This document shows, piece after piece, positions 30,414-38,340 of a DNA stretch of 64,000 bases. Position 1 is the stretch's first letter. Each line of letters starts with the position of its first letter. Source of the stretch: Roseibium denhamense (lineage in GTDB: Bacteria > Pseudomonadota > Alphaproteobacteria > Rhizobiales > Stappiaceae); contig NZ_SMLZ01000096.1 of the NCBI RefSeq assembly GCF_009711415.1, positions 1 to 64,000 on the forward strand, given 5' to 3'. The notes under the pieces were generated by a model. The model did no database searches and was not told where the DNA came from. It saw only the letters and a program-made list of their open reading frames with translations. The translations under genes and the position numbers were made by a program.

Positions 30414-31514
30414 CTAAACGCCCGATACTTTGGCCTCAAGAAACGCCACAAGGCGCGGGACGAGACTTCGAGAGACCCGCGACGAGCCGATCAACGTCGC
30501 CGACGCTGCGCCGGTCCAGTTGCCGTATCCGGCAAGCCATAGCCGTGGTTCGCCGGCCGATTGGTTGTCAATCACCTCCACCTTGCCATTTTGCCCGACA
30601 ATGCCGAGGGGTTTTAGATGATCTGTGGCGGGGCGGAAACCGGTGCACCAGATAATGGTATCAACCGGTTCGTGGCGCCCGTCTGGCCAGACAACACCGT
30701 CGCTAGTCATCTCCAGAAAGGGACGTTCACTGGTCAGGTCGCCGCGATCCCGGGCCGCCCTCACCGGTGGAACCATCACGATATCGCCAAACCCGGACTG
30801 GGTGGACGCGCCGTTGCCGGTGACTTTCGCTGTTGCGCGTTCGAACAGGGCATGTCCGTCGACATCATCTGGCAAAAATTCGGGCGGGTCTATGGTGACC
30901 CAAGTGGAATGCGCCACTTCGCTGAGCTCTGCCTGGATTTGCGCGCCAGAATTTCCTCCGCCAACCACAAGCACTCTTTGTCCGGCAAACGCGCCCGGGC
31001 CTTGGTAATGCGCTGAATGCACCTGGTGGCCGTGAAAGGACAGTCTTCCAGTATAATCCGGGACGAAGGGCGCACTCCATGTGCCGGTGGCACTGACCAC
31101 CGCTCGCGCCAGCTTCGTGCGGCCATCTGACAGTTTAAGGCGAAGGCACGTGCCGGTGCTTTCCACCGCCCGCACGCGAACCGGCCGCTCTACCGGTATG
31201 GCGTAGCGTGCTTCGTAACGGGCCAGATAGTCTATGACTTCCTCGCGCGAGGGAAAGGCTTTTCCTGCGCTGGGCGGCATTGGCCAGCCGGGGAGGGAGC
31301 TGTAGACAGCCGGTGAAAACAGCCGGAGCGATTGCCAGCCATGCCGCCATGCCGCCCCCGGACCGTCCTCCGAATCATAAATCACATAGGACAGATCTGA
31401 GCGGCGAAGATAGTAGGCAAGGGCCAGCGCTGCTTGGCCTCCGCCAATGATCACAAGATCATAATCTGCCTTTGTTGGAGAACCGCCGTCACTCAATTCA
31501 ATGGATATCGACAT
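30414..31514 (-). CDS. FAD/NAD(P)-dependent flavin monooxygenase-like enzyme
   Basis: Two Rossmann motifs: FAD-binding VIIGGGQAALALAYYL near residue 22 and NAD(P)-binding VVGGGNSGAQIQ near 176. The overall order and the CTGFRP motif near residue 290 match the CzcO/ArsO group of flavin-containing monooxygenase-like proteins (366 residues here). The substrate is not evident. No arsenic or other specific genes are beside it, so the call stays at family level. It is transcribed alone, with a 170-bp gap to aat. Confidence 0.82.
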   Translation of the reverse strand: MSISIELSDGGSPTKADYDLVIIGGGQAALALAYYLRRSDLSYVIYDSEDGPGAAWRHGWQSLRLFSPAVYSSLPGWPMPPSAGKAFPSREEVIDYLARYEARYAIPVERPVRVRAVESTGTCLRLKLSDGRTKLARAVVSATGTWSAPFVPDYTGRLSFHGHQVHSAHYQGPGAFAGQRVLVVGGGNSGAQIQAELSEVAHSTWVTIDPPEFLPDDVDGHALFERATAKVTGNGASTQSGFGDIVMVPPVRAARDRGDLTSERPFLEMTSDGVVWPDGRHEPVDTIIWCTGFRPATDHLKPLGIVGQNGKVEVIDNQSAGEPRLWLAGYGNWTGAASATLIGSSRVSRSLVPRLVAFLEAKVSGV

Positions 31515-31688
31515 TGTATGCCCTTTGAAAATCGTCTTGGCAGCTCATACAGGAAAGCATCTTACCTGCGCATGCCCGGTAGATTAAATGGATGGTGTGC
31601 GAAATCGAAGGGCTGAATATCCACTAGAAAGCTGCGCGCCAGAAGTACGAACTTGTCACGGTTACCTCCGTGGAAAGGCCTGCACCCG

Positions 31689-32366
31689 TTACTTCTTCCA
31701 GCTATCCAGCACCTGAAGGACCTCTTGCCCGCAGGCTTGCGGCGAAAGGGCGTAAAAATCGGTTTCCTGTTGCAGGGCATTGGCCAAACGCGCATTGTAG
31801 TCCGACTGGGAGATTTCCTGCGTGCCGAATTTACTCAGGTGATCGGTTACAAACTGCGTATCGAGCAGTGTGTACCCGCCAATGATCAGCCGCGCCACCA
31901 GATGGGCCAGACACACTTTCGAGGCGTCTGTTTTGAAGGTGAACATGCTCTCGCCGAAAAACGCGCCATTCAAACTGACGCCGTAAAGGCCGCCCACCAG
32001 TTCGCCATCCTGCCAGGCTTCTATTGTGTGGCAGTAGCCCATTTCAAAAAGTTCGCCATAAAGACGGCGTATCTCCCGGTTGATCCAGGTCTTCTGGCGG
32101 CCGGGCATGGGCTCCGCACACCCGTCGATCACCGCCTGGAAATCCGTACTGACACGGACTTCGAAAACATCATTGCGGATGGTCCGTCTGAGACGTCGCG
32201 GCAAATGGAAACTGTCGAGGGGAAGGATGCCGCGATGTTCCGGTTCAAGCCAGAATAGCCCCGGATCATCTGCGGATTCCGCCATTGGAAACAGGCCGCA
32301 GGCATAAGCTTTCAAAAGCACCTGCGGCGTGATTTCCATGACGATGTCGTCTTTGTATCCAGCCAT
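31689..32366 (-). CDS. aat: Leucyl/phenylalanyl-tRNA-protein transferase
   Basis: Transfers Leu or Phe from tRNA to N-terminal Arg or Lys of proteins, marking them for ClpAP through the N-degron pathway. Typical opening [17 protein letters not shown], then [13 protein letters not shown], and [18 protein letters not shown] in the middle. Length 225 matches the family. It lies 50 bp after accC on the same strand, an arrangement seen in many alphaproteobacteria, so cotranscription with accBC is likely. Confidence 0.94.
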   Translation of the reverse strand: MAGYKDDIVMEITPQVLLKAYACGLFPMAESADDPGLFWLEPEHRGILPLDSFHLPRRLRRTIRNDVFEVRVSTDFQAVIDGCAEPMPGRQKTWINREIRRLYGELFEMGYCHTIEAWQDGELVGGLYGVSLNGAFFGESMFTFKTDASKVCLAHLVARLIIGGYTLLDTQFVTDHLSKFGTQEISQSDYNARLANALQQETDFYALSPQACGQEVLQVLDSWKK

Positions 32367-32379
32367 GAGGCCTCACTTT

Positions 32380-32416
32380 CCGGATGGGAGGGCGTTAATC
32401 CCTCCCGTGCGTCCGG
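32380..32416 (-). other. Stem-loop between accC and aat
   Basis: Inverted repeat CCGGA..GGGAGGG / CCCTCCC..TCCGG directly after the accC stop codon. No T-run follows, so it is more likely an mRNA stability or processing hairpin than a terminator. Confidence 0.4.
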
Positions 32417-33763
32417 TCAGCTCGACTTCTCCGCCAGATATTTTTCCAGCCAGTGAATGTCATACTGACCGTTTGCGATTTCCTGATTGTCCACCAAATC
32501 ACGGAAAAGCGGAATAGTCGACTTGATCTCGTCAACCACAAACTCATCCAGGCAACGGCGCAAGCGCATCATGCATTCAACACGATTACGTCCGTGGACA
32601 ATAAGCTTGCCGATCAGGCTGTCGTAATAAGGCGGGATTTTGTAGCCTTGGTAGACACCTGAATCGACCCGCACACCAAGTCCGCCCGGCGGGTGGTAGT
32701 AGGTGATTGTACCCGGTGACGGCGTGAAGTTGACCGGATCCTCGGCATTGATCCGGCATTCGATCGCATGACCGTCGAACTTGATGTCGTCCTGCGTCAT
32801 GTCGAGGTCGCCGCCCGCGGCAATCCGGATCTGTTCGTTCACAAGATCGATCCCGGTGATCATTTCGGTGACCGGGTGCTCAACCTGCAAACGCGTATTC
32901 ATCTCAATGAAATAGAACTCGCCGTTTTCATACAGGAACTCCACGGTCCCGACGCCCCGGTATTTCAGCTTGCGCATGGCATTGGCGACAATCTCACCAA
33001 TCTCGCTGCGCTGGGCCGCGTTCAGGCTTGGGGAAGGGGCCTCTTCCAGAACCTTCTGGTGGCGGCGCTGCAGCGAACAGTCGCGTTCACCCAAATGAAC
33101 GGCGTTGCCTTTGCCATCGCCCAGAACCTGGATCTCGATATGCCGGGGCTTTCCGAGATACTTTTCCATGTAAAGGGCATCGTCGCCGAATGCAGCCGCC
33201 GCTTCCGAGCGCGCCGTTGACAGGGCAGTGTCGAGCTCAGCCTCGGTTTTGGCCACTTTCATGCCGCGGCCACCACCGCCCGCTGCGGCCTTCACAAGGA
33301 CCGGATAGCCGATTTCACGTGCGATTGCATGGGCATCATCGGCAGCTGTGACCGCGCCGTCAGATCCGGGAACCACAGGGATTCCAAGGTCCTTGGCCGT
33401 CTGTTTGGCCTGGATCTTGTCGCCCATGATCCGGATGTGTTCCGCGGTCGGACCGATGAATTCGATGTTATGCGCTTCCAGGATTTCCGCAAACCTTGCG
33501 TTCTCCGACAGGAAGCCGTAGCCGGGGTGAACCGCATCCGCGCCTGTGATTTCACACGCCGCCAGCAGGTTCGGGATATTCAGATAACTGTCCCTGGCTG
33601 CGGGCGGGCCGATACAAACACTCTCATCGGCCAGGCGGACATGCATGGCGTTGGCATCTGCCGTGGAATGGACCGCGACTGTGGAAATGCCCAGTTCCTT
33701 GCACGCGCGCAGGATACGCAGAGCGATCTCGCCGCGATTGGCAATAAGGATTTTGGAAAACAT
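32417..33763 (-). CDS. accC: Acetyl-CoA carboxylase, biotin carboxylase subunit
   Basis: ATP-grasp enzyme that carboxylates biotin on AccB in the first step of fatty-acid synthesis. N-domain [18 protein letters not shown], Gly-rich ATP loop ([10 protein letters not shown]) near residue 160 and the [14 protein letters not shown] active-site strand near 287. The 448 residues match the family. It sits 15 bp downstream of accB in the standard order. Confidence 0.97.
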   Translation of the reverse strand: MFSKILIANRGEIALRILRACKELGISTVAVHSTADANAMHVRLADESVCIGPPAARDSYLNIPNLLAACEITGADAVHPGYGFLSENARFAEILEAHNIEFIGPTAEHIRIMGDKIQAKQTAKDLGIPVVPGSDGAVTAADDAHAIAREIGYPVLVKAAAGGGGRGMKVAKTEAELDTALSTARSEAAAAFGDDALYMEKYLGKPRHIEIQVLGDGKGNAVHLGERDCSLQRRHQKVLEEAPSPSLNAAQRSEIGEIVANAMRKLKYRGVGTVEFLYENGEFYFIEMNTRLQVEHPVTEMITGIDLVNEQIRIAAGGDLDMTQDDIKFDGHAIECRINAEDPVNFTPSPGTITYYHPPGGLGVRVDSGVYQGYKIPPYYDSLIGKLIVHGRNRVECMMRLRRCLDEFVVDEIKSTIPLFRDLVDNQEIANGQYDIHWLEKYLAEKSS

Positions 33764-33778
33764 GGCCGTAGCGGCTCC

Positions 33779-34255
33779 TTATTCGACGATGATGAGGGGT
33801 TCGCCGAATTCCACCGGCTGTGCGTCGTCGACGAGGATCTGCTTGACGGTGCCGGATTTTGTCGCCGGGATGTGGTTCATCGTCTTCATGGCTTCGATGA
33901 TCAGGATTGTCTGGCCTTCGCTGACCTTGTCGCCCACCTGAATGAAGACAGCTGCGCCAGGTTCTGGCGCAAGATAGGCGGTGCCGACCATCGGAGATGT
34001 GATTGTGCCGGGATGGGCGGCGTTGTCGGCTGCGGCTGGCGCGGCGGCTGCCGGAGCTGCCGCGGCAGCTGGTGCAGGCGCTGCTGCCGGCTGAGCCGCT
34101 GCAAAGTTCACAGGCGCGTTGATCGACAACTGACGCGCAACACGAATGCGCGTTTCGCCCTGTTCAAGTTCAATCTCGGAAAGGTTCGTCTCATCCAGGA
34201 GGACGGCGAGATCGCGGATCAGGGCCGTGTCGAAATTCTTGTTATCTTTACGCAT
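33779..34255 (-). CDS. accB: Biotin carboxyl carrier protein of acetyl-CoA carboxylase
   Basis: Carrier subunit, 158 residues. The N-terminal helical part is followed by a long Ala/Pro linker (residues 55-80) and the lipoyl-like domain with the biotinylated Lys in EAMKTMNH near residue 124. The motif has Thr where many species have Leu or Met after the Lys. AroQ, often found before accB, is absent here. Confidence 0.95.
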   Translation of the reverse strand: MRKDNKNFDTALIRDLAVLLDETNLSEIELEQGETRIRVARQLSINAPVNFAAAQPAAAPAPAAAAAPAAAAPAAADNAAHPGTITSPMVGTAYLAPEPGAAVFIQVGDKVSEGQTILIIEAMKTMNHIPATKSGTVKQILVDDAQPVEFGEPLIIVE

Positions 34256-34559
34256 ATCTTTTGGCTCTCACACTAGGACCGCAATTGGCACAGAGGTTTT
34301 GCCAGGATCCGGTCGCACCGCTCCGCGCCCGCCGGGCACGGGGTATTCCCGTTTCCAAAATGAACATCTGATGGAACGATTGCCGATCAAATGTCCGGCC
34401 TGTACTGCGCCGTTTGCTCCGCTGATTGGATTAGCGGATAGATCTTTGTCCCCGGGCCGTAACGGAACCGGAGTAGCCCCCTTATAGGCAACCTGGCGGA
34501 GTTGGAAAACCCCCGATTTTTCATTGTATTTACAGAAAAGGGTTTTCCAACAGGCTTGA
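34256..34559. other. Gap between accB and the DsbA-family gene
   Basis: About 300 bp. It contains the accBC promoter region and, at the DsbA end, a perfect 12-bp inverted repeat (34501-34551). A 153-codon minus-strand frame that overlaps it looks like a chance frame. Confidence 0.4.
34501..34551. repeat. Perfect 12-bp inverted repeat with 27-base loop
   Basis: GTTGGAAAACCC (34501-34512) and GGGTTTTCCAAC (34540-34551). It lies 9-60 bp past the stop of the DsbA-family gene. No T-run follows the stem on the minus strand, and the loop is long. It could be a weak terminator, an mRNA 3-prime-end hairpin or an operator for accB. Confidence 0.6.
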
Positions 34560-35345
34560 TCAGCAGGTGGTTTCGCCGCAATTCGCCTCGGCATCCACCA
34601 AGGCCTGCAGCTGGTCGTATCCGACCGCACCGGGAACAATGGCCTCGCCGACGACATAGGCAGGCGTCCCGTTGAGCCCGAGGCTTTGCGCCAGTGCGCC
34701 AACTTCCTCAAACGTCCTTTGCGCTTCATCCGTTTGCATGGCAGCCATCAGGTCATCCTCGTTGACCCCTGCCGCAAGAGCTGCCTGCATGGCACTGTCC
34801 TGATTGGCAACACCGCGCCCCAGCAGAAGGGTCTCATGAAACTGGAGATACTTGTCCGGCGCAACCGAGTTGACGGCAACCGCCACGGTCGCGGCTGCCT
34901 GGGATTCGGGGCCGAGGATCGGGAACTCCTTCAAGACCACGCGAAGGTCGGGATTGGCCTCAATCAGTCTGACCATGTCGCCATAGGCCCGTTTGCAGTA
35001 ACCGCAATTGTAGTCGAAGAATTCAACAACGGTTACGGAGCCTTCCGGGTTTCCAAGGACGACCTGACGGGTGGAGTCAAACAGAACGCCGGCATTGCTG
35101 GTCAGCGCTTCCCGGCGGGCCAGTTCCTGCGCCTCGTCCTGACGGCGCTGCAACTCATTCAGCGCTTCCATGATGACTTCCGGGTTTTCCAAAAGGTACT
35201 CGCGAACGATCTCGCCAACCTCATCCTTGTTGAGGTCCTGGGCGGACGCCGGATTGAAGCTGCTGGTTGCTGCCAGGAAAACGGCTGTTGCAGCAAACAG
35301 CGCGGACCGTAGTCCACATTTGAATTGGCGGGAAATGCTGGTCAT
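34560..35345 (-). CDS. DsbA-family periplasmic thiol-disulfide oxidoreductase
   Basis: Secreted thioredoxin-fold protein with active site CGYC (DYNCGYCKRAYGD) near residue 117. Residues 1-36 are a signal peptide ending ASA. An N-terminal helical region (ENPEVIMEALNELQRRQ) precedes the thioredoxin domain, as in the ScsC/Com1-like group. The cis-Pro loop is GLNGTPAYVVG. ATG 35345 is chosen since GAGGAG lies six bases before it; a TTG at 35363 is open. A C-terminal Cys pair (NCGETTC) is extra. Substrates are unknown; it probably oxidises or isomerises envelope proteins. Confidence 0.9.
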   Translation of the reverse strand: MTSISRQFKCGLRSALFAATAVFLAATSSFNPASAQDLNKDEVGEIVREYLLENPEVIMEALNELQRRQDEAQELARREALTSNAGVLFDSTRQVVLGNPEGSVTVVEFFDYNCGYCKRAYGDMVRLIEANPDLRVVLKEFPILGPESQAAATVAVAVNSVAPDKYLQFHETLLLGRGVANQDSAMQAALAAGVNEDDLMAAMQTDEAQRTFEEVGALAQSLGLNGTPAYVVGEAIVPGAVGYDQLQALVDAEANCGETTC

Positions 35346-35395
35346 ATGGGGCTCCTCATGCAACTGCCTTCATGCGTTGCAATGGTCATCACGCT

Positions 35396-36883
35396 TTATC
35401 CGCGTCTTTGCAAATTCGGTGGTTTGTACGACACAATGTCGTCGGCTTGAAGCCAAGCGGGCGTTCCTCGCTTCAAACTTTGTTGAGCACGGGCGGCGTA
35501 GCGCTTTGCGGCTTCGAAATCCCCGCGGACCATAAGGCTTTTGGCGGTTGCCAGGTCAGCCTCCGCACGCTCGCCCTGGCGGCCATGTGCGATTGCGAGC
35601 TGGGCATAGGCCACACCGGAATTCGGGTCGCGTTGGATCGCCCGTTTCAAAATGCGTTCCGCCTCGGGCAAATAGGCAGGATTGTTCGCGCCGACCAGCG
35701 CGTATCCGAGCCAAACAAGGAACTGAGGCTCATTCGGCTTGAAGGACAGTGCTTTCCTGAAGGGGGCAATGGCGCCGCGGGGATCGCCGCCTTCCAGAAG
35801 AGCCTGGCCCTTCAGTTCGTAATAGTAGGGATTGTTGGGCTGAGTCCGGATCAGGGCGTCAATTTCCTTGACGGCTGCCTTGCCCCGGCTTTGCATGGCG
35901 GCGATTGCACGGGCGTATTGGGCGGCAGGACTTTTGTCACTGCGCGGATAGGCACGAAGGGTCGCGGATGGGTGGCTTGTAAAGGCAAACAGCTTCGCCC
36001 TGGCAAGGTCATGGCGGTACTGGAGAACATAGTCCTCCGGTTTGTCGAAATATTTCGACGATTGAGCATCGCGCACCAAGCCGTTGAAGCGTTCCTGGGC
36101 CATGGGGTGGCTCTGCGCGTAGGGATCAGCAAAGCGCCGCGAGAACATCTGCTGTTCGGACATCCGCTGGAATGTCTTCAGAAGACCACGTGGGCTTTGG
36201 CCTGTTGCGTTCAGATATCTCAGAGCAGCCCGGTCCGCCGCCGCTTCTTCGCCGCGCTGATAGGACAAAAGGGAGCGTTGGCCGACCGAACCAGCGCCCA
36301 GGGCAGCAGCAGCGCCGCCCGAGGCAGCACTGCCGGAACCGGCTGCGGCACCTGCGGTTGCAGCACCTGCGCCCAGGATCATCCCGATCACCGAGATGAT
36401 CTGTGCATTGGCCGCCGCCGAGCGCAGCCGGACGAGGTGGCGGCCCGCAATGTGCCCGGTTTCATGGGCAATAACACCAATCACTTCGCCGGGCGTCTCC
36501 GACTCCATGATGACGCCGATATTGATGAACATGCGGCGGGAATCAGGAACGAACGCGTTAAAGCTCTTGTCGTTGACGAGAATGATCTGGGGCTCGGCAT
36601 TGGCAATTCCGGCCGCTTTGAAGATGGGCGTCGCGTAATCGCGCAATAGGTCTTCGATTTCGGCATCCCGGACCAGCGGAAGTTTGCCCCTTTGCGCGGA
36701 TGCAGGCGTGAGCGTAACCGGAAGCGCAACCGCTGCAGCTGCAACTGTGCAGATTGCTTTGCGCACCATGGAGGACGCGGTGCTGCGTAAAGAGTGTATT
36801 GAACTCAGGGGTGTACTGGGCACGATACGGTAGTCTCCAACCGGTTCGGTTTTGGTGTCGGGCTTTGCAAGCTGCCTGATCAA
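35396..36883 (-). CDS. M48 family metalloprotease with TPR repeats (BepA-like)
   Basis: Periplasmic zinc protease and chaperone-like protein. The HExxH motif is in VIAHETGHIAGRH near residue 143, with the third ligand probably in EEAAADRAALRYL near 215. The C-terminal 170 residues form TPR-like helices. A signal sequence (MVRKAICTVAAAAVALPVT) begins at residue 39, so the true start may be the internal ATG near 36769 rather than 36883. BepA (YfgC) relatives support outer-membrane protein assembly and degrade stalled LptD. It precedes the DsbA-family gene on the same strand with a 50-bp gap, which suggests shared envelope-folding work. Confidence 0.9.
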   Translation of the reverse strand: MIRQLAKPDTKTEPVGDYRIVPSTPLSSIHSLRSTASSMVRKAICTVAAAAVALPVTLTPASAQRGKLPLVRDAEIEDLLRDYATPIFKAAGIANAEPQIILVNDKSFNAFVPDSRRMFINIGVIMESETPGEVIGVIAHETGHIAGRHLVRLRSAAANAQIISVIGMILGAGAATAGAAAGSGSAASGGAAAALGAGSVGQRSLLSYQRGEEAAADRAALRYLNATGQSPRGLLKTFQRMSEQQMFSRRFADPYAQSHPMAQERFNGLVRDAQSSKYFDKPEDYVLQYRHDLARAKLFAFTSHPSATLRAYPRSDKSPAAQYARAIAAMQSRGKAAVKEIDALIRTQPNNPYYYELKGQALLEGGDPRGAIAPFRKALSFKPNEPQFLVWLGYALVGANNPAYLPEAERILKRAIQRDPNSGVAYAQLAIAHGRQGERAEADLATAKSLMVRGDFEAAKRYAARAQQSLKRGTPAWLQADDIVSYKPPNLQRRG

Positions 36884-37040
36884 TAAAGTGTGGCGAGGGT
36901 ATGGAGCGGATGCCGACTGGTCAAGAATTGCAGAATGACATTTTGGACATCTTCAATTCTCCCATTGGCAGCCGGTGGGATTGCGCGCCTGCAAACATAC
37001 GCGATAGGTAAGGCACATCAGTCTCAAAGAAAGATCCCTC

Positions 37041-38204
37041 ATGCCGTCTTCTGCGTTTTCCCCATCCCGCCGGAGTGATGTTGCCCCTTTCATTGCTATG
37101 GATGTCTTGAGCGAGGCGGCAAAGCTTGAGGCTGATGGCCGGTCCATCATTCATATGGAGGTGGGGCAGCCATCTGCCCCTGCGCCGAAAACAGCAAGGG
37201 CGGCGGCGGAAGCGGCGTTGGCGCATGGGCGTCTGGGGTATACGGAAGCCCTTGGCCTCAAGACGCTCCGGGCGGCATTGGCGTCGCACTACCAGCGCCT
37301 TTATGGGATCAGCGTATCCCCCGATCGGATCATGGCCACTACCGGTTCGTCGGCAGGGTTCAACCTTGCTTTCCTGTCCGCATTCGATCCGGGCGACAGA
37401 ATTGTACTGACGGCGCCGGGATATCCGGCCTATCGCAACATCATCAAGGCCCTTGGGTTGATACCGGTCGAAGTGCCGGTGGACGAGAGCACGCGCTGGT
37501 GCCTGACGCCCGATCACCTTCTGGAGGTTCAGAAGGAAGGGCCGGTCAAGGGCGTCCTCGTGGCAAGTCCGGCGAACCCAACCGGGACGATGATGCCGGC
37601 CGATACTTTGGAAAACCTGATCCGATACTGCGACGAAGAGCGGATCTGGTTCGTTTCCGATGAGATCTACCATGGGCTGGACTATGACGGAGAGCAGAAG
37701 ACGGCTCTGGAGACCTCCCAAAACACGATCATCATCAATAGCTTCTCAAAATATTATTGCATGACGGGCTGGCGAATCGGATGGATGGTCCTGCCAGAGC
37801 AGCTGGTTCGGCCGACAGAACGGATCGCGCAGAGCCTTTATATCTCACCGCCCGAGATATCGCAGATTGCGGCAACCGCCGCTCTGGATGCGGTGCAAGA
37901 ACTGGAATCGGTGAAAGCCGGGTATGCCGCAAACCGCGACCTGCTTCTCACAGCGTTGCCGGCAATCGGGTTTGATCGGCTGCTTCCGGTGGACGGGGCA
38001 TTCTACATCTACGCGGACGTGAGTGCGTTCACATCCGACAGTCTTGAATTCACGAAGCGCATGTTGCACGAGGCCGGGGTTGCGGCGACGCCCGGCGTCG
38101 ACTTCGACCCGGTTGCAGGCCATCACTTCATGCGCTTTTCCTTTGCCGGGGCGCACCCGGATATGAAAGAGGCGGTCAACCGGCTCTCTGCCTGGGTGAG
38201 CTGA
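37041..38204 (+). CDS. Class I/II PLP-dependent aminotransferase
   Basis: Fold-type I aminotransferase, 387 residues. PLP-binding Lys is in NSFSKYYCMTGWRIGW near residue 238, with ASPANPTGTM near 175 and the phosphate-binding TGSSAGF near 95. Nearest in pattern to aspartate/valine-pyruvate type enzymes. The substrate cannot be decided from context, as neighbours are unrelated. ATG 37041 gives a normal N-terminus (VAPFIAMDVL). Confidence 0.88.
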   Translation: MPSSAFSPSRRSDVAPFIAMDVLSEAAKLEADGRSIIHMEVGQPSAPAPKTARAAAEAALAHGRLGYTEALGLKTLRAALASHYQRLYGISVSPDRIMATTGSSAGFNLAFLSAFDPGDRIVLTAPGYPAYRNIIKALGLIPVEVPVDESTRWCLTPDHLLEVQKEGPVKGVLVASPANPTGTMMPADTLENLIRYCDEERIWFVSDEIYHGLDYDGEQKTALETSQNTIIINSFSKYYCMTGWRIGWMVLPEQLVRPTERIAQSLYISPPEISQIAATAALDAVQELESVKAGYAANRDLLLTALPAIGFDRLLPVDGAFYIYADVSAFTSDSLEFTKRMLHEAGVAATPGVDFDPVAGHHFMRFSFAGAHPDMKEAVNRLSAWVS

Positions 38205-38295
38205 GGTGTGTCTGAGAACCACCGACTTTGCAAAGCTTTATTTGGATCGGTCAGTACTCTGATTGCGTGAGCTTCAAGTTTCAGAACGGCCATAA

Positions 38296-38321
38296 AAAAG
38301 GCGGCCAATTGGCCGCCTTTT
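38296..38321. terminator. Bidirectional terminator, aminotransferase and rne
   Basis: Palindrome of 13-bp arms centred on AATT, with AAAA on one side and TTTT on the other, sitting between convergent genes. It is a textbook shared terminator. Confidence 0.9.
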
Positions 38322-38340
38322 CTTATTCACGTTTCAGCTT

